Assembly: GCA_022009855.1 (NCBI GenBank)
Contig: CP091727.1
Span: 1,674,001-1,738,000, forward strand
DNA from: Lentisphaeria bacterium
GTDB taxonomy: Bacteria; Verrucomicrobiota; Lentisphaeria; Victivallales; Victivallaceae
DNA: 64,000 nucleotides
Direction: 5' to 3'
Both the position numbers and the translations under genes were made by a program. Position 1 is the first letter of the stretch. The number at the start of each line of letters is the position of its first letter. Below, in pieces: positions 60,584 to 64,000 of the stretch. The notes under the pieces are model-generated. The model worked only from the letters and a program-made list of their open reading frames with translations, made no database searches and was not told the origin of the DNA.

Positions 60584-61581
60584 TGGTTCTCTCCGGCCTC
60601 CGCCGCTTCGGGTTCGGCGGCGGCGGCTTCCGCGAACCGCCCCATCGCCCGGAACTTCGCGTAGCGCTGTTCCCGCAGTTTGGCGCCGGAGAGCTTGCGC
60701 AGATCGTGGAGGTGGCGCGCCAGCACGTCGCCGAGCAGTTCGGCCGCCTTGGCGTAGTCCCGCTGGGCGCCGCCGAACGGCTCCGGAATGATCTCGTCGG
60801 CGATGCCCAGCTCCAGCAGTTTCTCCGCCGTGAGCTGGAGGGCATCCGCCGCCTGCGGCGCATGTTTGCGGTCCTTCCAGAGGATCGCCGCGCATCCTTC
60901 CGGCGTGATCACCGAGTAGTAGGCGTTTTCCATGATGAGGATGCGGTTGCCGACGCCGATGCCGATCGCGCCGCCGGAGCCGCCTTCGCCGATGACGATC
61001 GCGATGACCGGGACCCGCAGGCTGAACATGTCGCGCAGATTGACCGCGATTGCTTCGGCGATGTGGCGCTCTTCACTGGAGATGCCGGGGAAGGCTCCCG
61101 GGGTGTCGATGAAGGTGATGATCGGCACCTCCGCCTTCTCCGCGAGGAGCATCAGCCGCATCGCCTTGCGGTATCCCTCCGGACTCGGCCAGCCGAAGTT
61201 GCGGTAGACGTTGGACTTCATGTCGCGCCCCTTCTGGGTGCCGATCACCATGACCGGTTTGCCCCGGAACTTGGCGAAGCCGCCGACGATCGCCTTGTCG
61301 TCGCGGAAACGGCGGTCTCCGGCCAGTTCAATGAAGTTGGTGAAGAGGTGTTCGATGTAGTCGAGCGTGTAGGGGCGTTCCGGATGGCGCGCCAGCTGCA
61401 CCCGCTGCCACGGGGTGAGCGAGGTGTAGATCTCCTGGATCATCTCGTTCAGCCGTCGGGTCAATGCGTCGATCTGTTCGGAGACGTCGATCGAGTTGGT
61501 TTCCGAGAAGTTCTTCAGCTCCTCGATCTTCTTTTTGAGTTCGAGGACCGGTTTCTCAAATTCCAGGTGAAATTCGGGCAT
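60580..61581 (-). CDS. accA: acetyl-CoA carboxylase carboxyltransferase subunit alpha
   Basis: Intact 333 aa. FEKPVLELKKKIEELK, RHPERPYTLDYIEHLF, ELAGDRRFRDDKAIVGG, GRDMKSNVYRNFGWPSPEGY, FIDTPGAFPGISSEERHIAE, GEGGSGGAIGIGVGN and YSVITPEGCAAILWKD are AccA landmarks. Transfers CO2 from carboxybiotin to acetyl-CoA with AccD. AGGAGC ribosome site. The C-terminal Ala/Glu tail is low complexity. Confidence 0.97.
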   Translation of the reverse strand: MPEFHLEFEKPVLELKKKIEELKNFSETNSIDVSEQIDALTRRLNEMIQEIYTSLTPWQRVQLARHPERPYTLDYIEHLFTNFIELAGDRRFRDDKAIVGGFAKFRGKPVMVIGTQKGRDMKSNVYRNFGWPSPEGYRKAMRLMLLAEKAEVPIITFIDTPGAFPGISSEERHIAEAIAVNLRDMFSLRVPVIAIVIGEGGSGGAIGIGVGNRILIMENAYYSVITPEGCAAILWKDRKHAPQAADALQLTAEKLLELGIADEIIPEPFGGAQRDYAKAAELLGDVLARHLHDLRKLSGAKLREQRYAKFRAMGRFAEAAAAEPEAAEAGENQ

Positions 61582-61621
61582 GATTTTTCAAGCTCCTGAT
61601 CTGGGATAGTAGGTTTCTTTC

Positions 61622-62873
61622 TCATTCGGTAATTTCAACCGGGGTTCGCCCCGGAACAAGAAGGTAAAGAAGTTCGACATCGGCGTTGCGCATCCGGATG
61701 CAGCCGTTGCTGAGCGATTTCGTCACGCTCGATTCATCCGGGGTGCCGTGGATGCCGTAGCCGAGCAGCGGTTTGCCGGGCGTGCTCGCCGGGGCCAGTT
61801 TGAGGAAGTAGTCGCCGAGCATGTTTTCCGGGTCGCCGTAGGGAATGATGCCGCCGTTCGGCGTGTACCAGGCGGGGTGCTTCAGCCGCCCGGAGATGAC
61901 GAAGTTCGCGGTGGGAGTCCTGCCCAGCCGCCCGATGCCGACGTCGAAGACGGCGAAGAGCTGTTCGGATGGGCGGGATTGCAGTTGTACAGCTTGAGCA
62001 GCCGCGCCGCTTTCTCCACCCGGATCCGCCACGGGCCGGGGTAGATCACCAGCTTCTGGTTGAGGAAGAGGGTGTTCTCCTCCGGCCGGACCCGGCTGCT
62101 CCGCTTGACCGATTCGATGGTGGTTTTCCACCGGGAGGCCACCCGGCTGAAGCTGTCGCCGGGGCGGGCGCGGTACGAGATGGTGTAATCCTTCAGTTCC
62201 GCGCCGTTCTCCCAGGCGGCGAGATTGGCGCGGGTGAGGAGGGCGGCCGCCTCCCGCCACGGGGCGGAGTTCTCGGTCAGGGCGGGATCGGCGATGAGCT
62301 GCTGCGCCAGAGGGAACGCTTCGGCGAACTTCCCGGCGTCGAGCGCCGCGCGGAGTGTCGCGCTCGCGGCGCTCTGGTCCACCGGCGCGGCGTTGGGCAC
62401 CACCGCCGGAGCATCCTGCGGCGGGTCGTGGATCCACGGTTTTCCCTTTTCCGGCTCGATGGTCGGCGGAATGGTTCCCGGGGAGGCGGCGTCGCCGGAT
62501 TCAGCGGGGTTTCCACCGGGGCCTCCTCTTCTGTGGCGGGAACTTCCGGCAGGGTTTCCCCGCCGGGGCGTTTATCGATGATCTCCAGTTCTCCGGTGCC
62601 CGGCAGCGGCTGTTCCCCGGCCGGGGAATCCGCGGTTTCCTCCGGCGTGTTTCCGGAACCGGCCGGCCAGGCCGGATCGGCCGGACTCTCCGTCGGCGGC
62701 GGGGAATCCGGCTCCTGCGGCGCGGCGGAGCTCTGCGGGCGGAGATAGTAGATCAGCCCTGCCGTGACGCCGGCGATGACGACGAAGATGAGAAGCAGAC
62801 GAATCCGCTTCCCCCATCTGCCGCTCTCCGGCGGCAGCGGTTCGTTGTCGAACTCATAGTTGTTCCAATCCAT
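61622..62873 (-). CDS. LysM L,D-transpeptidase (two frameshifts)
   Basis: About 417 aa. One membrane anchor (IRLLLIFVVIAGVTAGLIY), a Pro/Glu-rich linker, LysM-like YRARPGDSFSRVASRW... NQKLVIYPG, then YkuD catalytic domain FDVGIGRLGRTPTANF, GYGIHGTPDESSVTKS, SNGCIRMRNADVELLYLL with the His and Cys of HGT...SxGCIR. Frames change near 62440 and 61985. Cross-links or attaches proteins to peptidoglycan in the periplasm. ATG 62873. Confidence 0.88.
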
Positions 62874-62923
62874 CGGTTCCCCGTTTTCCTGTATCCCGAT
62901 CGTTCCGGGCAACATACACCGCT

Positions 62924-62952
62924 ATAATATATTGCCGTTTTATGAAAATCAA
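62924..62952 (-). promoter_or_regulatory. promoter of the L,D-transpeptidase gene
   Basis: Minus-strand TTGATT (62947-62952), 17 bp, TATTAT (62924-62929). Divergent from the ilvB promoter. Confidence 0.5.
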
Positions 62953-62974
62953 TCTCCCGGCCACTGCCGGTGAT

Positions 62975-63003
62975 TTGAAAAAAACGGTACATTGCGGTAT
63001 ATT
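62975..63003 (+). promoter_or_regulatory. ilvB promoter
   Basis: TTGAAA (62975-62980), 17 bp, TATATT (62998-63003). Confidence 0.65.
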
Positions 63004-63030
63004 CTATATTTACTGTAATTTTCTGAAGTC

Positions 63031-63052
63031 CGCCGATAGGAAAGGGCGGTGA
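63031..63052 (+). promoter_or_regulatory. hairpin in the ilvB leader
   Basis: CCGCC and GGCGG around a ten-base loop between promoter and ATG. No leader peptide rich in branched-chain residues is visible, so attenuation is only a possibility. Confidence 0.3.
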
Positions 63053-63075
63053 ATCATAGCAATCAGGGTCAGATT

Positions 63076-64000
63076 ATGGAAAAGCAGACGGCAACACTTA
63101 TGAAGGGCAGCGAAATCACCATCAAATGTCTGGAACTTCTCGGTGTCGAAGTCGTATTTGCCTATCCCGGCGGCCAGGCGATCGAACTGCATCAGGCGCT
63201 GAGCCGTTCCTCGCTCCGGGTGATCCTGCCCCGGCATGAGCAGGGCGGCGCCTTCGCCGCCGGCGGTTACGCCCGCGCCTCCGGCCGGGTGGGCGTCTGC
63301 ATGGCGACCAGCGGCCCCGGGGCGACCAACCTCGTCTCCCGGCATCGCCGACGCCTATATGGATTCGATTCCGACGGTGTTCATCACCGGGCAGGTGCCG
63401 AGCTCGATGATCGGCAAGAACGTCTTTCAGGAGACCGACATCATCGGTGTCACCCGGCCGATCGTCAAGCACAGCTTTCTTGTGCTCGACGCGAACGACA
63501 TTCCGCGGGTGATGCGCGAAGCGTTCCTGATCGCCTCCAGCGGGCGGCCGGGACCGGTGGTGGTGGACATTCCGAAGAACATCCAGCAGCAGAAGGTCGT
63601 GCCCGACTTCGACGCGCCGGTCGCGCTCAAGTGTTATCACCCCGAGCCGGAGCTGGATCCGGCCGCGGTGCCGCAGATCAAGAAGATGATCGCGGCCAGC
63701 CGCCGTCCCTGCATCTACGCCGGCGGCGGCATCATCAGCGCGAATGCCTCCGCGGAACTGGTCCGCTTTGCGGAGGGATACCACATTCCGGTGGTCACCA
63801 CGCTGATGGGAGTCGGCGCGATTCCGGACGATCACCCGCTCTCGCTGCGCTGGCTCGGCATGCACGGCACCGTCTACGCCAACTACGCCGCCAACGAGTG
63901 CGACCTGCTGATCGCGCTCGGCGCCCGCTTCGACGACCGGGTGACCGGCAATCCGAACTCCTTCGCCGTCGGGGCGAAGATCATTCACGTCGATATCGAC
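63076..64000 (+). CDS. ilvB: acetolactate synthase large subunit, runs off the window (one frameshift)
   Basis: GSEITIKCLELLGVEVVFAY, PGGQAIELHQAL, ILPRHEQGGAFAAGGYARAS with the ThDP Glu region, CMATSGPGATNLVS, then one extra C (63338-63340) and GIADAYMDSIPTVFITGQ, NVFQETDIIGVTRPIVKHS, RPGPVVVDIPKNIQ, TTLMGVGAIPDDHPL and the FAD-domain LIALGARFDDRVTGN. First committed step of branched-chain amino-acid synthesis. About half the protein is in the window; the small subunit is outside. Confidence 0.95.
   Translation, partial: MEKQTATLMKGSEITIKCLELLGVEVVFAYPGGQAIELHQALSRSSLRVILPRHEQGGAFAAGGYARASGRVGVCMATSGPGATNLVSRHRRRLYGFDSDGVHHRAGAELDDRQERLSGDRHHRCHPADRQAQLSCARRERHSAGDARSVPDRLQRAAGTGGGGHSEEHPAAEGRARLRRAGRAQVLSPRAGAGSGRGAADQEDDRGQPPSLHLRRRRHHQRECLRGTGPLCGGIPHSGGHHADGSRRDSGRSPALAALARHARHRLRQLRRQRVRPADRARRPLRRPGDRQSELLRRRGEDHSRRYR

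Noticed and set aside
1..64000. CRISPR array
   Set aside because: All repeated segments are IS copies, IS ends or isolated pairs; none shows short regular repeats with unique spacers.

Overview
The window reads as a chromosome segment of a Lentisphaerae/Victivallis-like gut bacterium. This is an inference from family content: a prepilin-type protein with the H-X9-DG motif, a GntR regulator fused to a sugar-binding domain, secreted beta-helix and esterase genes, a GH99-like fragment, a GH2 glycosidase, type III glutamine synthetase and an MFS C-terminus typical of that group. The right part (about 38-64 kb) is GC-rich and carries housekeeping genes. The left part is mixed in composition and full of mobile DNA. 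I see no rRNA, tRNA or CRISPR array.

Layout. 1-20.3 kb is an accessory block, mostly on the minus strand: phage-type BRO-N and AntA antirepressor genes, a ParB-like gene, an unknown gene split by IS630, a sigma-like factor overlapping it, a hipBA toxin-antitoxin pair with two operator palindromes, a large TOTE-type primase-helicase, a DUF4143/AAA_14 ATPase split by an IS5/IS427-type element, then small Cys-rich ORFs with repeated leaders and GNRA-capped hairpins, and an A+T-rich effector-like gene followed by a lipoprotein. 20.4-28.3 kb is a pile-up of IS66 copies (one nested with IS630), a SWIM zinc-finger gene, a truncated nuclease gene, a group II intron remnant and a Mu-like capsid fragment. 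28.4-38.1 kb is a secreted-carbohydrate region: Gfo/Idh/MocA oxidoreductase, two secreted proteins sharing a C-terminal domain, a pseudopilin, an acetyl-xylan-esterase-like hydrolase, an MFS remnant and a GntR-solute-binding regulator. 38.2-42.6 kb has a CorC-type membrane protein, coaX and a manC fragment cut by IS630. 42.6-45.8 kb is A+T-rich, with two unknown genes, an IS1182-like transposase and dispersed repeats. 45.8-64 kb carries a DUF362 ferredoxin, a GH2 enzyme, lepA-lepB, glnN, phage terminase and structural genes (terminase split by IS66 with an exact 8-bp duplication), a GNAT gene with accA, an L,D-transpeptidase and the start of ilvB.

Two features cut across the window. First, a very large share of genes, including conserved ones (lepB, ilvB, coaX) and near-identical IS copies, carry single-base length errors in homopolymer runs. 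I read most of these as sequencing or assembly error and annotate the genes as one CDS across the frameshift, saying so each time. Second, promoters I can see for unrelated genes and for three IS families share a TTGnnn-17 bp-TATATT layout (16 bp for hipB), several with TGC directly before the -10 box.

The most system-like part is the minus-strand accessory block with the TOTE primase-helicase, hipBA, sigma-like factor and ParB-like protein. The next most interesting are the small-ORF block with conserved RNA hairpins and the A+T-rich effector/lipoprotein pair.
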